The notes: generated by a model not told the origin, from the sequence alone. Numbered from the stretch's first letter, positions 18,376 to 28,168 are shown. The stretch: DNA of 64,000 bases from Rhodovulum marinum (GCF_004343075.1 NZ_SLXP01000010.1:61295-125294), one strand, 5' to 3'. A program made the numbers and translations.

Positions 18376-19544
18376 GGCCGCTCGATCGCGATCGCGGTAC
18401 CCTCGCCCCCGCCGATGCAGATTGCCGCGACGCCGCGTTTCAACCCCCGCTTTTCCAAGGCGTTCAGCAAGGTCACGATGATCCGCGCACCCGACGCGCC
18501 GATCGGGTGGCCCAGCGCGCAGGCCCCGCCGTTCACGTTCACCTTGTCCCGCGGCAGCCCCATTTCACGCATGAACGCCATGGGCACCACGGCAAAGGCC
18601 TCATTGACCTCCCACAGGTCGACATCATCCTTGTCCCAGCCGATCCGCGCCAACAGCTTCTGCGCTGCCGGAACCGGGGCGGTGGTGAACCAGCCCGGCG
18701 CCTGGGCGTGGCTGGCATGGGCCAGGATACGGGCGCGCAGGGGCAGGCCGCGGGGTTCGGCCACGCTGCGGGTGGCCAACACCAACGCCGCCGCCCCGTC
18801 CGAGATCGACGAGGCATTGGCGGGCGTCACCGTGCCGTCCTTGCGGAAGGCGGGCTTCAGCTGCGGGATCTTCTCGGGGCGCGCATTGCCGGGCTGCTCG
18901 TCCTCGGCCACGACCGTCTCGCCCTTGCGCGAGGGGACGGTCACGGCAACGATCTCGCCGTCAAAGGCACCCGATTTCTGCGCCACCAGCGCGTTCGACA
19001 GCGAGCCCAGCGCATACGCGTCCTGCGCCTCGCGGGTGAACTGGAACGCCTCGGCGCAGTCCTCGGCAAAGGTGCCCATCAGACGACCCTTGTCATAGGC
19101 GTCCTCCAGCCCGTCAAGGAACATGTGGTCGATCACCTGGCCATGGCCGATGCGCGCACCGCCGCGCATCGCCGGCAACAGGTAGGGGGCATTCGTCATG
19201 CTCTCCATGCCGCCGGCACAGATCACCTGCGCGCCGCCCAGCGCCAGCTGGTCATGCGCCATCATCACCGTCTTCATGCCCGAGCCGCACATCTTGTTCA
19301 GCGTGGTCGCGGGCACCTCCTCGCCCAGCCCCGCCTTGAACCCCGCCTGCCGCGCGGGCGCCTGGCCCTGGCCCGCGGGCAGCACGCAGCCCATCAACAA
19401 CTCGTCCACCGTCTCCACGCCCGCGCCGTCCAGCGCGGCGCGAATCGCCGCTCCGCCCAACGTCGGCGCATCAACGCCGGCGAATACCCCCTGGAACCCG
19501 CCCATCGGCGTGCGGGCCGCGCCGCAGATCACAACCTCTTCCAT
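18372..19544 (-). CDS. Acetyl-CoA acetyltransferase / thiolase
   Basis: A 390-residue thiolase-superfamily enzyme that condenses or cleaves acyl-CoA thioesters. The nucleophilic Cys is in TTLNKMCGSGMKTVMMAH (near residue 87), followed by GGMESMTNAPYL, NVNGGACALGHPIGASGARI with the catalytic His, and the C-terminal ICIGGGEGTA. Length and motifs fit type II (biosynthetic) or broad acetyl-CoA C-acyltransferases. The start is ATG at 19544 with GGGAGGATGGC upstream; the open frame runs on to 20210 only as a shadow of the regulatory genes. It is the first gene of the thiolase-msrC-lysE operon. Confidence 0.9.
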   Translation of the reverse strand: MEEVVICGAARTPMGGFQGVFAGVDAPTLGGAAIRAALDGAGVETVDELLMGCVLPAGQGQAPARQAGFKAGLGEEVPATTLNKMCGSGMKTVMMAHDQLALGGAQVICAGGMESMTNAPYLLPAMRGGARIGHGQVIDHMFLDGLEDAYDKGRLMGTFAEDCAEAFQFTREAQDAYALGSLSNALVAQKSGAFDGEIVAVTVPSRKGETVVAEDEQPGNARPEKIPQLKPAFRKDGTVTPANASSISDGAAALVLATRSVAEPRGLPLRARILAHASHAQAPGWFTTAPVPAAQKLLARIGWDKDDVDLWEVNEAFAVVPMAFMREMGLPRDKVNVNGGACALGHPIGASGARIIVTLLNALEKRGLKRGVAAICIGGGEGTAIAIERP

Positions 19545-19632
19545 GCCATCCTCCCGGAATTGCCCGCCAACACTTACCGAATGGTAACGATTGGCGTCTA
19601 GCCTCCATCCCGGATCACAGGAGAGAGGCCGT

Positions 19633-19977
19633 ATGGAACTCAAGACCGAAGAGCGCGACGACGCAATCCACGTGATCGTCGCCGAACCGCGCATCGACTC
19701 CGCCGTGGCGATCCGGTTCAAGGACCGGATGCGCGAGGTGGCCGGCGACGGCCCGGCCCGCGTCGTCCTGGACCTCGGGTCCGTGGATTTCCTCGACAGC
19801 AGCGGCCTGGGCGCCGTGGTCGCGGTGATGAAACTTCTGGGCCCGGACCGGACCCTGGAATTGTGCAACCTGACCCCGAACGTGGAAAAGGTATTCCGGC
19901 TGACGCGGATGGACCGGGTGTTCACCATCCATCCCGACGCCGAGGCGGCCTTTGCGGATAAACGGTCGATCGCATGA
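19633..19977 (+). CDS. STAS-domain anti-sigma factor antagonist
   Basis: A 114-residue STAS domain protein. The phosphorylatable serine region reads VDFLDSSGLGAVVAVMKLLG (near residue 55), as in SpoIIAA/RsbV. In its unphosphorylated form such a protein would bind the kinase encoded next and release that kinase's partner. ATG at 19633 follows GAGAGAGGCCG. The stop overlaps the kinase start (ATGA, 19974-19977). No sigma factor or PP2C phosphatase is visible nearby, so the partner must lie elsewhere. Confidence 0.9.
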   Translation: MELKTEERDDAIHVIVAEPRIDSAVAIRFKDRMREVAGDGPARVVLDLGSVDFLDSSGLGAVVAVMKLLGPDRTLELCNLTPNVEKVFRLTRMDRVFTIHPDAEAAFADKRSIA

Positions 19978-20480
19978 AGCTCTCGAACCCCTGCAGGGGC
20001 GGGATCGACCCGCCCGATGACGCGGCCTGCGAGGGCGTGACCGTGACCGCGGGCGGAATCGATCCTATCGTGGTCGAGGCCACCCCCTTGGGGGTGCGCA
20101 ACGCGCTGGCCGAAATGCGGCGCAAGTTCGCGCCCGCCGCGGCCGGCCCCGACACGCTGGGAATGGCCGAAACCGTCTTGGCCGAGGTTCTGAACAACGT
20201 GGTCGAACACGCCTATCGGCGCGGTGGCGACGGGCCGATCGAACTTCGCCTCGAACGCGGCGGAAACCGTCTTCTGGTCGACGTGCGCGACTATGGCGCC
20301 CCGATGCCGGACGGGACCATGCCCGGTGGAAGCCTGCCGGTCAGTAACGGCCTGGACGACGATCCGCCCGAGGGTGGCTTTGGCTGGTTCCTGATTCGCG
20401 CCCTTGCCCGCGATCTTTCCTACGCGCGGAACAACGGCCAGAATCGCCTTACCTTCTTCGTACCCCTCGGCGAGGCCTGA
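19974..20480 (+). CDS. RsbW-like anti-sigma factor serine kinase (HATPase_c)
   Basis: A 168-residue GHKL ATPase. The N-box EVLNNVVEHAY is near residue 68, the G1-like VRDYGAPMP near 103, and the G2-like EGGFGWFLIRAL near 132. This is the minimal HATPase_c fold of RsbW/SpoIIAB-type kinases, which phosphorylate their STAS partner and hold a sigma factor or other regulator. It is translationally coupled to the STAS gene. About 30 N-terminal residues (MKLSNPCRGGIDPPDDAACE) are not part of the fold; a later start is possible. Confidence 0.87.
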   Translation: MKLSNPCRGGIDPPDDAACEGVTVTAGGIDPIVVEATPLGVRNALAEMRRKFAPAAAGPDTLGMAETVLAEVLNNVVEHAYRRGGDGPIELRLERGGNRLLVDVRDYGAPMPDGTMPGGSLPVSNGLDDDPPEGGFGWFLIRALARDLSYARNNGQNRLTFFVPLGEA

Positions 20481-20720
20481 GTCAGCGCGCCGGGCCGCCG
20501 CCCACGCCCCGAAACGGTCACAAAGGGCCCCAAATCAGGCCGCATTGCCCGGCTATGGGAAAAGAGTAGCTGGTAAAAGCTTCCCTCGGCGCCGCGCTTT
20601 CAGCCCCCACCCAGCATGCGGCGCCGAGGTTCTTTTGCCGCCCCCTCTTCGAAACCGAAAAACGCGTTGGCTTCCCCCGTCGCCCGGCCTAGTTTCCCGA
20701 CGACTGACCAGGAGGAAAGA

Positions 20721-22301
20721 ATGCGCGATTTCCAGCTGCCGGGCCGCTCGGCCGTGTTCGCGACCAACGGGTTGTGCGCCACGTCGCACCCGCTGGCCGC
20801 CAAGGTCGCGGTGCAGACGCTCGAGGCCGGCGGTAACGCCGTCGACGCCGCCATCGCCGGGGCGGTCCTGCTGGGCATCTGCGAACCGCACATGACCGGG
20901 ATCGGCGGCGACTGTTTCGTGCTGCTGAAACCCGCGGGCGAAGAGCGGATCATCGCGCTGAACGGGTCGGGCCGGGCGCCCGCCGGGCTGAACGCCGCGG
21001 CGCTGCGCGATCGCGGGCTGTCGGCCATGCCCATCAACACCGCAGATGCGGTCACCGTGCCCGGCGCGATCGACGCCTTCTGCCGGCTGTCGGCGGATTG
21101 GGGCCGGTCGGGCCTTGCGGCCAGCCTCGCCCCCGCGATCCACTATGCCGAAGAGGGCGTGCCGGTCGGCCCCCGCAGCGCCTGGGACTGGGGATGTACC
21201 CAGGGCAACCTGCAGGGCGACGCACGCCGTTTCTACCTGCTGGACGGCAAGCCGCCACGCCCGGGCCAGGTGTTCCGTGCGCCGGGCCAGGCCGAGGTGC
21301 TGCGCCGCGTCGCGCGCGAGGGCCGTGCGGGCTATTACGAGGGCGAGGTGGCCGAGGACATGGTGACCTCGCTGCGCGCGCTTGGCGGCACCCACACGCT
21401 CGACGATTTCGCCGCCACCGCCTGCGACTGGTCGGACCCGGTCAGCGGCACCTACAAGGGCATCGAACTGGTCGAGCATCCGCCCAACGGCCAGGGCGCG
21501 ACCGCCATCCTGATGGCCAACATCCTGTCGCATTTCGACCTCCCCAACATGGACCCGCTGGGTGCCCAGCGCGCCCATATCGAGGCCGAGGCCTCGAAAC
21601 TGGCCTATGACGCGCGCAACCGCTTCATCGCCGATCCCGCGCACATGACCCGGCTGGACCACATGCTGTCGGCCGAAACGGCCGAACGGCTGGCCGGGCT
21701 GATCGACCCGGGCCGCGCGATGGCAAGCCCCGCCGAACTGTCGGAAGCGGTCCACAAGGACACGATCTACCTGACCGTCGTGGACCGCGACCGCATGGTG
21801 GTCTCGCTGATCTACTCGGTGTTCCACGCCTTCGGCTCGGGCCTCGCTTCGGCGAAATTCGGGATCAACTTCCAGAACCGCGGCGCGGGCTTCAGCCTGG
21901 TCGAGGGCCACCCGAACGAGGCCGGCGGCGGCAAGCGCCCGATGCACACGATCATCCCGGCGATGCTGCGCAAGAACGACAAGGTGATCATGCCCTTCGG
22001 CGTGATGGGCGGGGCCTACCAGGCGAACGGCCATGCCCGCTTCCTGACCAACGTGGTCGATTACGGCATGCACCCGCAACAGGCGATCGACACGGCCCGC
22101 AGTTTCACCGATGCCGGCCAGATGCAGGTCGAGCGCGGCTATTCCGACGCCGTCCGCGCCGAACTGGCCGAAATGGGGCATGACGTGGTGATCCCCGACG
22201 TGCCGATCGGCGGCGCCCAGGCGATCCTGATCGACGAGGAAACCGGTGTGCTGCAGGGCGCGTCGGACCCGCGCAAGGACGGCTGCGCGCTGGGCTACTA
22301 G
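20721..22301 (+). CDS. ggt: Gamma-glutamyltransferase family protein
   Basis: A 526-residue Ntn-hydrolase precursor that would self-cleave into large and small subunits. It shows NGLCATSHPLAAKVAVQTLEAGGNAVDAAIA near the N-terminus, GIGGDCFVLL, and VTVPGAIDAFCRL. A KDTIYLTVVDRDRMVVSLIYS segment around residue 350 is where the catalytic Thr of the small subunit is expected. No strong signal peptide is visible, so it may be cytoplasmic, as in some proteobacterial paralogues acting on gamma-glutamyl intermediates. ATG at 20721 follows AGGAGGAAAGA. Confidence 0.85.
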   Translation: MRDFQLPGRSAVFATNGLCATSHPLAAKVAVQTLEAGGNAVDAAIAGAVLLGICEPHMTGIGGDCFVLLKPAGEERIIALNGSGRAPAGLNAAALRDRGLSAMPINTADAVTVPGAIDAFCRLSADWGRSGLAASLAPAIHYAEEGVPVGPRSAWDWGCTQGNLQGDARRFYLLDGKPPRPGQVFRAPGQAEVLRRVAREGRAGYYEGEVAEDMVTSLRALGGTHTLDDFAATACDWSDPVSGTYKGIELVEHPPNGQGATAILMANILSHFDLPNMDPLGAQRAHIEAEASKLAYDARNRFIADPAHMTRLDHMLSAETAERLAGLIDPGRAMASPAELSEAVHKDTIYLTVVDRDRMVVSLIYSVFHAFGSGLASAKFGINFQNRGAGFSLVEGHPNEAGGGKRPMHTIIPAMLRKNDKVIMPFGVMGGAYQANGHARFLTNVVDYGMHPQQAIDTARSFTDAGQMQVERGYSDAVRAELAEMGHDVVIPDVPIGGAQAILIDEETGVLQGASDPRKDGCALGY

Positions 22302-22316
22302 GTGCCGGCACGCGGG

Positions 22317-22646
22317 TCAGTTCAGCTGGAACTGCAGCGGGTAATGGCCATCCTCGAACTCGCCGAACAGATCGGCGAGGTCGGGGTGGTCCACCGGCTC
22401 GCCGGTGTCGTCCGGCACCAGGTTCTGTTCCGAGACATAGGCCACGTAATAGCTGTGGTCGTTTTCGGCCAGCAGGTGATAGAACGGCTGGTCCTTCGAG
22501 GGACGGCTTTCCTCCGGGATGGCATCGTACCATTCCTCGGTGTTCGAGAACATCGCATCGACATCGAACACGACACCCCGAAACGGGTGCTTCCGATGCC
22601 GGACCACCTGACCGAGATGATATTTCGCGCGCGCTGTCCGCATCAT
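22317..22646 (-). CDS. hspQ: Heat shock protein HspQ
   Basis: A 109-residue HspQ/YccV family protein: RAKYHLGQVVRHRKHPFRGVVFDVD, QPFYHLLAEND, YVSEQNLVPDD and DLFGEFEDGHY. E. coli HspQ binds hemimethylated DNA and is an adaptor for the Lon protease. Two consecutive ATG codons (22646 and 22643) could start translation; the first is given. It converges with ggt, separated by only 15 bases. Confidence 0.92.
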   Translation of the reverse strand: MMRTARAKYHLGQVVRHRKHPFRGVVFDVDAMFSNTEEWYDAIPEESRPSKDQPFYHLLAENDHSYYVAYVSEQNLVPDDTGEPVDHPDLADLFGEFEDGHYPLQFQLN

Positions 22647-22727
22647 GTTGCAACCCCCATAGCGCCACACTAAGGCCGCAACTGGGGCGATGTCCATGCG
22701 ACAGGCGGCTTTCGCGGGAAACAGATT

Positions 22728-23609
22728 GTGAACCTTGTCCTCACAGTGCTGGAGATCGTGGCACCGGCATTTCTGCTTGCGGGGGTGGGGTTTGCCTGGG
22801 TCAAGCTCGGCAACGAATACCGCGTCCAGTTCGTCACCCAGCTGGCGATGACGCTGTCGGTACCCTGCCTGATCTTCACCGCGCTGATGCAGACCGAGAT
22901 CGCGCCCCAGACGCTGACCACGCTCTCGCTGGCATCGCTGGCGGCCTATGGCGTGGTGACGGTGCTGTGTTTCGCGGTGGTGGCGCTGGCGCGGCTGGAC
23001 CGACGGACCTATCTCGCTCCGATCATCTTCGGCAATACCGGCAACATGGGCCTGCCGCTTGCCTTTTTCGCCTTCGGGCAAGAGGGGCTGGGCTATGCCG
23101 TCGTCGTGTTCGCGGTGATGGCGGTCTATTCCTTCACCTTCGGGATCTGGCTGGTCTCGGGCGGGGGCTCGCCGCTCAAGGTGGTCAAGGAACCGCTGGT
23201 CGCGGGCACGCTTCTGGGCGGGCTGTTCCTTTGGCGGGGCTGGGAAACGCCCGCCTTCCTGACCAACACGCTGGACCTGATCGGCCAGATGGCGATTCCC
23301 TTGATGCTGATCACCCTGGGCGTGGCCATCGCGTGGCTGCACCCGGGCCACCTGCCCCGCGCGGTCTGGCTGTCGGTGGTCAAGCTGGCGCTGTGCCTGG
23401 CCGCCGCGATCGCCGTTGGACGATGGTTCGACCTGCCCCCCGTCGCCTTTGCCGTGCTGGTCTTGCAGATCGCGACCCCGGTCGCGGTCACCTCCTACCT
23501 GCTGGCCGAAAAATACGGCGCCGAATCCGAGGCGGTGGCCGGCCTTGTCGTGGTCTCGACGCTGTTTTCGGTGCTCGCCCTTCCGGTCACTCTCGCTTTT
23601 CTGATCTGA
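22728..23609 (+). CDS. AEC (auxin efflux carrier) family transporter
   Basis: A 293-residue membrane protein with about ten hydrophobic segments and AEC family motifs (LSVPCLIFTALMQTE, IIFGNTGNMGLPLAFFAFG, LVLQIATPVAVTSYLLAEKYG). Bacterial AEC members carry malonate, malate or other carboxylates; the direction and substrate are not evident. Translation must start at GTG 22728, because the only nearby ATG codons are in other frames. It is divergent from hspQ over 81 bases. Confidence 0.83.
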   Translation: MNLVLTVLEIVAPAFLLAGVGFAWVKLGNEYRVQFVTQLAMTLSVPCLIFTALMQTEIAPQTLTTLSLASLAAYGVVTVLCFAVVALARLDRRTYLAPIIFGNTGNMGLPLAFFAFGQEGLGYAVVVFAVMAVYSFTFGIWLVSGGGSPLKVVKEPLVAGTLLGGLFLWRGWETPAFLTNTLDLIGQMAIPLMLITLGVAIAWLHPGHLPRAVWLSVVKLALCLAAAIAVGRWFDLPPVAFAVLVLQIATPVAVTSYLLAEKYGAESEAVAGLVVVSTLFSVLALPVTLAFLI

Positions 23610-23691
23610 ACCGGCAGCTTGGGCATTTTCCCAAGGGGCGTTTTCGCCTATCGTGATCCCAACAACAAATAAACGAACGAGGCCGGGGCAG

Positions 23692-24267
23692 ATGAGCAGG
23701 GTCCTTCTCGTGGCGGTCATTCTTGCGCTTGCAGGCTGCGGCGGTGGTTATTCACCCCCGCGCGATCTTGACAATGCCTGCAGCATCACGCGCGAGCGCC
23801 CGAAATACCTTCGCGCGATGGAGCGTGTCGAACGCCGCTGGGGCGTGCCGGTGCATGTGCAGATGGCGATGATCCACCAGGAAAGCAAATTCGTGGGCAA
23901 CGCGCGCACGCCGCATCGCTATGTGCTGGGGATCATCCCGATGGGCCGGCAAAGTTCTGCCTATGGCTATGCCCAGGCGATCGACGGGACATGGGACGAT
24001 TACCGCCGCGCCACCGGCAACCGGGGCGCGCGACGCGACGATATCCGCGACGCGACCGATTTCATGGGCTGGTACATGACCCAGACACGCGAAAAGCTGG
24101 GCATTCCGCTGACCGACGCGCGCAACCAGTACCTCGCCTATCACGAGGGGCACGCGGGCTTTGCCCGGCGCAGCTACAACAGCAAGGGCTGGCTTCTGGC
24201 GGTGGCGGACCGGGTGGACCAGCGCGCCGCCACCTATCGCGGCCAGTTGATGAGCTGCCGCCGCTAG
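23692..24267 (+). CDS. Lipoprotein with lytic transglycosylase (SLT) domain
   Basis: A 191-residue lipoprotein: signal peptide with lipobox LALAGC (Cys at about residue 16), then an SLT domain with the catalytic Glu in VQMAMIHQESKF and the AYGYAQAIDGTWDDYRRATG motif. It would cleave the peptidoglycan glycan strand with 1,6-anhydro product formation, from the outer-membrane side. ATG at 23692 begins directly with the signal peptide; upstream frame extension is not conserved. It converges with aroC. Confidence 0.88.
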   Translation: MSRVLLVAVILALAGCGGGYSPPRDLDNACSITRERPKYLRAMERVERRWGVPVHVQMAMIHQESKFVGNARTPHRYVLGIIPMGRQSSAYGYAQAIDGTWDDYRRATGNRGARRDDIRDATDFMGWYMTQTREKLGIPLTDARNQYLAYHEGHAGFARRSYNSKGWLLAVADRVDQRAATYRGQLMSCRR

Positions 24268-24288
24268 GCGCGCGGCCGGGCGGCCAGC

Positions 24289-25392
24289 CTAACCGATCCG
24301 GCCGCGGTTTTCGCCGATCTGACCGCGGTGCAGCAGCAGGTGATCCAGCAGGACACAGGCCATCATCGCCTCGCCCACCGGCACCGCCCGGATGCCGACG
24401 CAGGGATCGTGGCGGCCCTTGGTGACGATCTCGGTCGCCGCACCCGACCGGGTGATCGTCCGCCGCGGCGTCAGGATCGACGAGGTCGGCTTGACCGCGA
24501 AACGCACCACGACGTCCTGCCCGGTGGAAATCCCGCCCAGGATCCCGCCCGCGTGGTTCGAGGAAAACACCGGCTGGCCGTCATTGCCCATGAAGATCTC
24601 GTCGGCATTCTCGGTGCCGGTCAGCGCCGCCGCCGCCATGCCCTCGCCGATCTCGACGCCCTTGACGGCGTTGATGCTCATCATCGCGGCGGCCAGGTCG
24701 GTGTCCAGCTTGCCATAGATCGGGGCGCCCAACCCGGCGGGCACGCCGCGGGCGACCACCTCGACCACCGCGCCCACGGAATTCCCGTCCTTGCGCAGCC
24801 CGTCCAGGTAGCTGGCCCAGTCTTCGGCGGCCTGCGCGTCGGGCACCCAGAACGGGTTCTGTTCGATCTGGTCCCAGTCGAACCGGCCCCGGTCGATGGC
24901 GTGCGGGCCCATCTGCACCATGTAACCGGTGATCCTGAGCCCCGGCGCCAGCGTGGCCAGCGCCGCCCGCGCCACGCCCCCCGCCGCGACCCGCGCCGCG
25001 GTTTCCCGCGCCGAGGACCGCCCGCCGCCGCGGTAATCGCGGATGCCGTATTTCTGCCAATAGGTGATATCGGCGTGCCCCGGGCGGAACTTCTCGACGA
25101 TGTCGCCGTAATCCTTCGACCGCTGGTCGGTGTTTCGGATCATCAGCTGGATCGGCGTGCCCGTCGTCTGGCCCTCGAACACGCCGGACAGGATTTCCAC
25201 CTCGTCCGGTTCGCGCCGCTGGGTGGTGAATTTCGATTGCCCGGGCTTGCGCCGGTCCAGCCAGTGCTGGATCGCGGCCGCGTCGATCTCGACCCCCGGG
25301 GGGCAACCATCCACGGTGGCGCCCAGCGCCGGCCCGTGGCTTTCGCCCCAGGTGGTGACGCGGAACAGGTGGCCGAAACTGTTCAGGCTCAT
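24289..25392 (-). CDS. aroC: Chorismate synthase
   Basis: A 367-residue FMN-dependent enzyme that makes chorismate from EPSP, the last shikimate-pathway step. The three family signatures are intact: [18 protein letters not shown] (residues 14-31), the central [18 protein letters not shown], and [16 protein letters not shown] near the C-terminus. ATG at 25392 ([16 protein letters not shown]) has GGAGA upstream. It is transcribed away from the TPP riboswitch and thiamine operon. Confidence 0.97.
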   Translation of the reverse strand: MSLNSFGHLFRVTTWGESHGPALGATVDGCPPGVEIDAAAIQHWLDRRKPGQSKFTTQRREPDEVEILSGVFEGQTTGTPIQLMIRNTDQRSKDYGDIVEKFRPGHADITYWQKYGIRDYRGGGRSSARETAARVAAGGVARAALATLAPGLRITGYMVQMGPHAIDRGRFDWDQIEQNPFWVPDAQAAEDWASYLDGLRKDGNSVGAVVEVVARGVPAGLGAPIYGKLDTDLAAAMMSINAVKGVEIGEGMAAAALTGTENADEIFMGNDGQPVFSSNHAGGILGGISTGQDVVVRFAVKPTSSILTPRRTITRSGAATEIVTKGRHDPCVGIRAVPVGEAMMACVLLDHLLLHRGQIGENRGRIG

Positions 25393-25485
25393 GGGCAGGC
25401 TCTCCTTTGCGCCCGGCATAGCCGCGCCGCCCGCCCCTCTCAAGCGCTTTCCCTTGCGGGCAGCGGTCGCGGGGATTACCTTCGG

Positions 25486-25580
25486 CCTACCTCGGGGTGC
25501 CCCGCACAGGGGCTGAGATGCGCGGATTGCGCGAACCCGTCGAACCTGACCCGGTTAGAACCGGCGGAGGAAAGGTGCCT
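25486..25580 (+). promoter_or_regulatory. TPP (thiamine pyrophosphate) riboswitch
   Basis: The Thi-box core is clear: CGGGGTGCCC, GGGGCTGAGATG, then CGAACCTGACCCGGTTAGAACC, GCGGAGGAAAGGT. ACCT at 25489 can pair with AGGT at 25573-25576 to close P1. It lies about 50 bases ahead of thiB, so thiamine import is expected to be switched off when TPP is plentiful. Confidence 0.95.
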
Positions 25581-25628
25581 GGACAGCCTCCACCCTTGCC
25601 CCACCGCCCCGCAGATGGAGGATGACCC

Positions 25629-26621
25629 ATGCGACTGCCGATCATCGCCGCGGGGATCTTGTGCGCCACCAGTGCCGTGGCCCAGACCCCCGTGCTGACC
25701 GTCTATACCTATGACAGCTTCATCTCGGAATGGGGCCCCGGCCCCCAGGTCGAGGCCGCCTTCGAAAAGGTCTGCGGCTGTGATCTGCGGTTCGTGGCCG
25801 CCGGCGATGGCGCCTCGCTGCTGGCCCGGCTGCGGCTGGAAGGCGACCGGACCGAGGCCGACGTGGTCCTTGGGCTCGACACCAACCTGACGGCCGCTGC
25901 CGCGGAAACCGGGCTTTTCGCGCCCCACGGCATCGAGGCCCCCGCGCTCGACCTGCCCGTCGCCTGGGACGACCCGACCTTCCTGCCCTATGACTGGGGC
26001 TATTTCGCCTTCGTCTACGACAAGACGCGCCTCGCCACCCCACCCGACAGTTTCGACGCGTTGATCGCGGCCCCCGACGATCTGAAGATCGTGATCCAGG
26101 ACCCGCGCAGTTCCACGCCGGGGCTGGGCCTGCTGATGTGGGTCAAGGCCGCCCATGGCGAGCGCGCGCCCGACATCTGGGCCGGCCTTGCACCGCATGT
26201 CCTGACCGTCACCAAGGGCTGGTCCGAGGCCTATGGCATGTTCATGGACGGCGAGGCCGACATGGTTCTCAGCTACACGACCTCGCCGGCCTACCACCTG
26301 ATCGCAGAAGAGGACGACACCAAGGCCGCCGCGCAGTTCGACGAAGGCCATTACCTGCAGGTCGAGGTCGCCGGCCGCGTGGCCGCGTCTGACCAGCCCG
26401 AACTGGCACGGGCGTTCCTCGACTTCATGCTGACCGACGCGTTCCAGTCGGTGATCCCGACCACGAACTGGATGTATCCCGCCGCCACCCCCACCGCCGG
26501 GCTTCCAGACGGGTTTTCGACCCTGATCCAGCCCGATACGGCGCTGCTGCTGCCCGCAGAGGAAGCCGCGGCGATGCGCGACGGGGCCATCGCCGAATGG
26601 CGCGACGCACTCAGCCGCTAG
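25629..26621 (+). CDS. thiB: Thiamine ABC transporter, periplasmic binding protein
   Basis: A 330-residue protein with a cleavable signal peptide (residues 1-18, SAVAQ). The ThiB-type start TPVLTVYTYDSFISEWGPGPQVEAAFEKVCGCDLRF is followed by ADVVLGLDTNL and the TTSPAYHLIAEE segment. It would capture thiamine or TPP in the periplasm and hand it to ThiP. The TPP riboswitch 50 bases upstream and the overlapping thiP and thiQ genes support the assignment. The 3' end overlaps thiP by 25 bases. Confidence 0.94.
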   Translation: MRLPIIAAGILCATSAVAQTPVLTVYTYDSFISEWGPGPQVEAAFEKVCGCDLRFVAAGDGASLLARLRLEGDRTEADVVLGLDTNLTAAAAETGLFAPHGIEAPALDLPVAWDDPTFLPYDWGYFAFVYDKTRLATPPDSFDALIAAPDDLKIVIQDPRSSTPGLGLLMWVKAAHGERAPDIWAGLAPHVLTVTKGWSEAYGMFMDGEADMVLSYTTSPAYHLIAEEDDTKAAAQFDEGHYLQVEVAGRVAASDQPELARAFLDFMLTDAFQSVIPTTNWMYPAATPTAGLPDGFSTLIQPDTALLLPAEEAAAMRDGAIAEWRDALSR

Positions 26622-28168
26622 GGGCCGCGCTGCCCGCGGGACTGTTCGCGGGCGGCGTGATGCTGGCGCTGTCGCTGGGCACGCTAGCCGCCGTGGCCTG
26701 GCGCGCCGAGGGCGCCGCGGCGCTGGGACCGGCCGACTGGGCCGCGGTGCGCTTCACCCTGACACAGGCCCTGCTGTCGGCGGTGTTCAGCACCGCGCTC
26801 GCCATCCCGGTGGCCCGCGCACTGGCCCGGCGCCGTTTTCCTGGCCGCGGCCTTCTGGTCACGCTGCTGGGCGCGCCGTTCATCCTGCCGGTGATCGTCG
26901 CGGTTCTGGGCCTTTTGGCGGTGTTCGGGCGGGGCGGGCTGGTCAGCCAGGCGCTGTCACCCTTCGGGCTTGGGCCGCTCGATATCTACGGGCTTCAGGG
27001 GGTCTTGCTGGCCCATGTCTTCTTCAACCTGCCGCTGGCCACGCGGCTGATCCTGCAGGGCTGGCTGGCGATTCCCGCCGAACGCTTCCGCCTTGCCGCT
27101 TCGCTGGGCTTCTCGTCACGCGATATCGCCCGGCGGCTGGAATGGCCAATGTTGCGGGCGGTTCTGCCGGGCGCGTTCCTGGTGATCTTCCTGATCTGCA
27201 TGACCAGCTTTGCCGTCGCGCTGACGCTGGGCGGCGGGCCGCGGGCGACCACCGTGGAACTGGCAATCTACCAGGCCTTCCGGTTCGACTTCGACCTCGG
27301 GCGCGCGGCGCTGTTGTCCGTGATCCAGTTCGGGCTTTGCGCGGGCGCGGCGGCGCTCGCCTTCGCGGTGGCGGTGCCCGGGGCGTTGGGCACCGGGCTG
27401 GACCGGCCCGTGCTGCGCTGGGATTCGGGCGCGGCGGCGCTTCGGCTGCAAGACGCCACCTGGATCGGCCTCGCCACGCTGTTCCTCGTTCTGCCGCTGG
27501 GCATGATCGTGGTGCGGGGGCTGGCGGGCCTTGTCGACCTGCCGCTGTCGGTGTGGCAAGCGGCCCTGCGGTCGCTGGCCGTGGCGCTGGGGTCGGCGGC
27601 ACTGACGCTGGCGCTGGCCTTGCCGATGGCCGTCGCGGCGACACGGTTGGGCGGCGCGCGCGGCGCGGCATTGCAGGCCGCCGGGACACTGGCCATTGCA
27701 GCGTCGCCGCTGGTAATGGGCACCGGCCTGTTCATCCTTCTGTTTCCGGTCGCCGACCCGGTGGCGCTGGCGCTGCCGGTAACGGCGCTGGTCAACGCCG
27801 CGATGAGCCTGCCCTTCGCGCTCCGCACCCTCACCCCCGCCGTCGCCGAGACCGAGGCGGCGTTCGGCCGGCTGGCCGACAGCCTTGGGATGACCGGGCG
27901 CGCGCGGATCCGCCACTTGCTGTTGCCGCGCCTGCGGCGCCCCATCGGCTTCACGCTCGGGCTGTCCGCGGCGCTGTCGATGGGGGACCTCGGCGTGATC
28001 GCGCTTTTCGCGGATCCCGGGCAGGCCACCCTGCCCCTGCAGCTTTATCGCCTGATGGCCGCCTACCGGATGGACGCCGCCGCCGGGGCGGCGCTGCTGC
28101 TTCTGGGGCTCAGCCTTGGTCTTTTCTGGGTTTTCGACCGTGGGGGGCGGCTGCGTGCTGACACTTGA
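26597..28168 (+). CDS. thiP: Thiamine ABC transporter permease
   Basis: A 523-residue fused permease with two BPD-transport inner-membrane domains (about 12 hydrophobic segments). Both EAA-like loops are visible: ERFRLAASLGFSSRDIARR near residue 165 and EAAFGRLADSLGMTGRARIRHLLLPRL near 425. It forms the membrane channel of ThiBPQ. The start at 26597 lies inside the end of thiB, indicating translational coupling. Many TTG/GTG/ATG alternatives exist, but this one keeps the usual ThiP N-terminus. Confidence 0.93.
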   Translation: MARRTQPLGAALPAGLFAGGVMLALSLGTLAAVAWRAEGAAALGPADWAAVRFTLTQALLSAVFSTALAIPVARALARRRFPGRGLLVTLLGAPFILPVIVAVLGLLAVFGRGGLVSQALSPFGLGPLDIYGLQGVLLAHVFFNLPLATRLILQGWLAIPAERFRLAASLGFSSRDIARRLEWPMLRAVLPGAFLVIFLICMTSFAVALTLGGGPRATTVELAIYQAFRFDFDLGRAALLSVIQFGLCAGAAALAFAVAVPGALGTGLDRPVLRWDSGAAALRLQDATWIGLATLFLVLPLGMIVVRGLAGLVDLPLSVWQAALRSLAVALGSAALTLALALPMAVAATRLGGARGAALQAAGTLAIAASPLVMGTGLFILLFPVADPVALALPVTALVNAAMSLPFALRTLTPAVAETEAAFGRLADSLGMTGRARIRHLLLPRLRRPIGFTLGLSAALSMGDLGVIALFADPGQATLPLQLYRLMAAYRMDAAAGAALLLLGLSLGLFWVFDRGGRLRADT

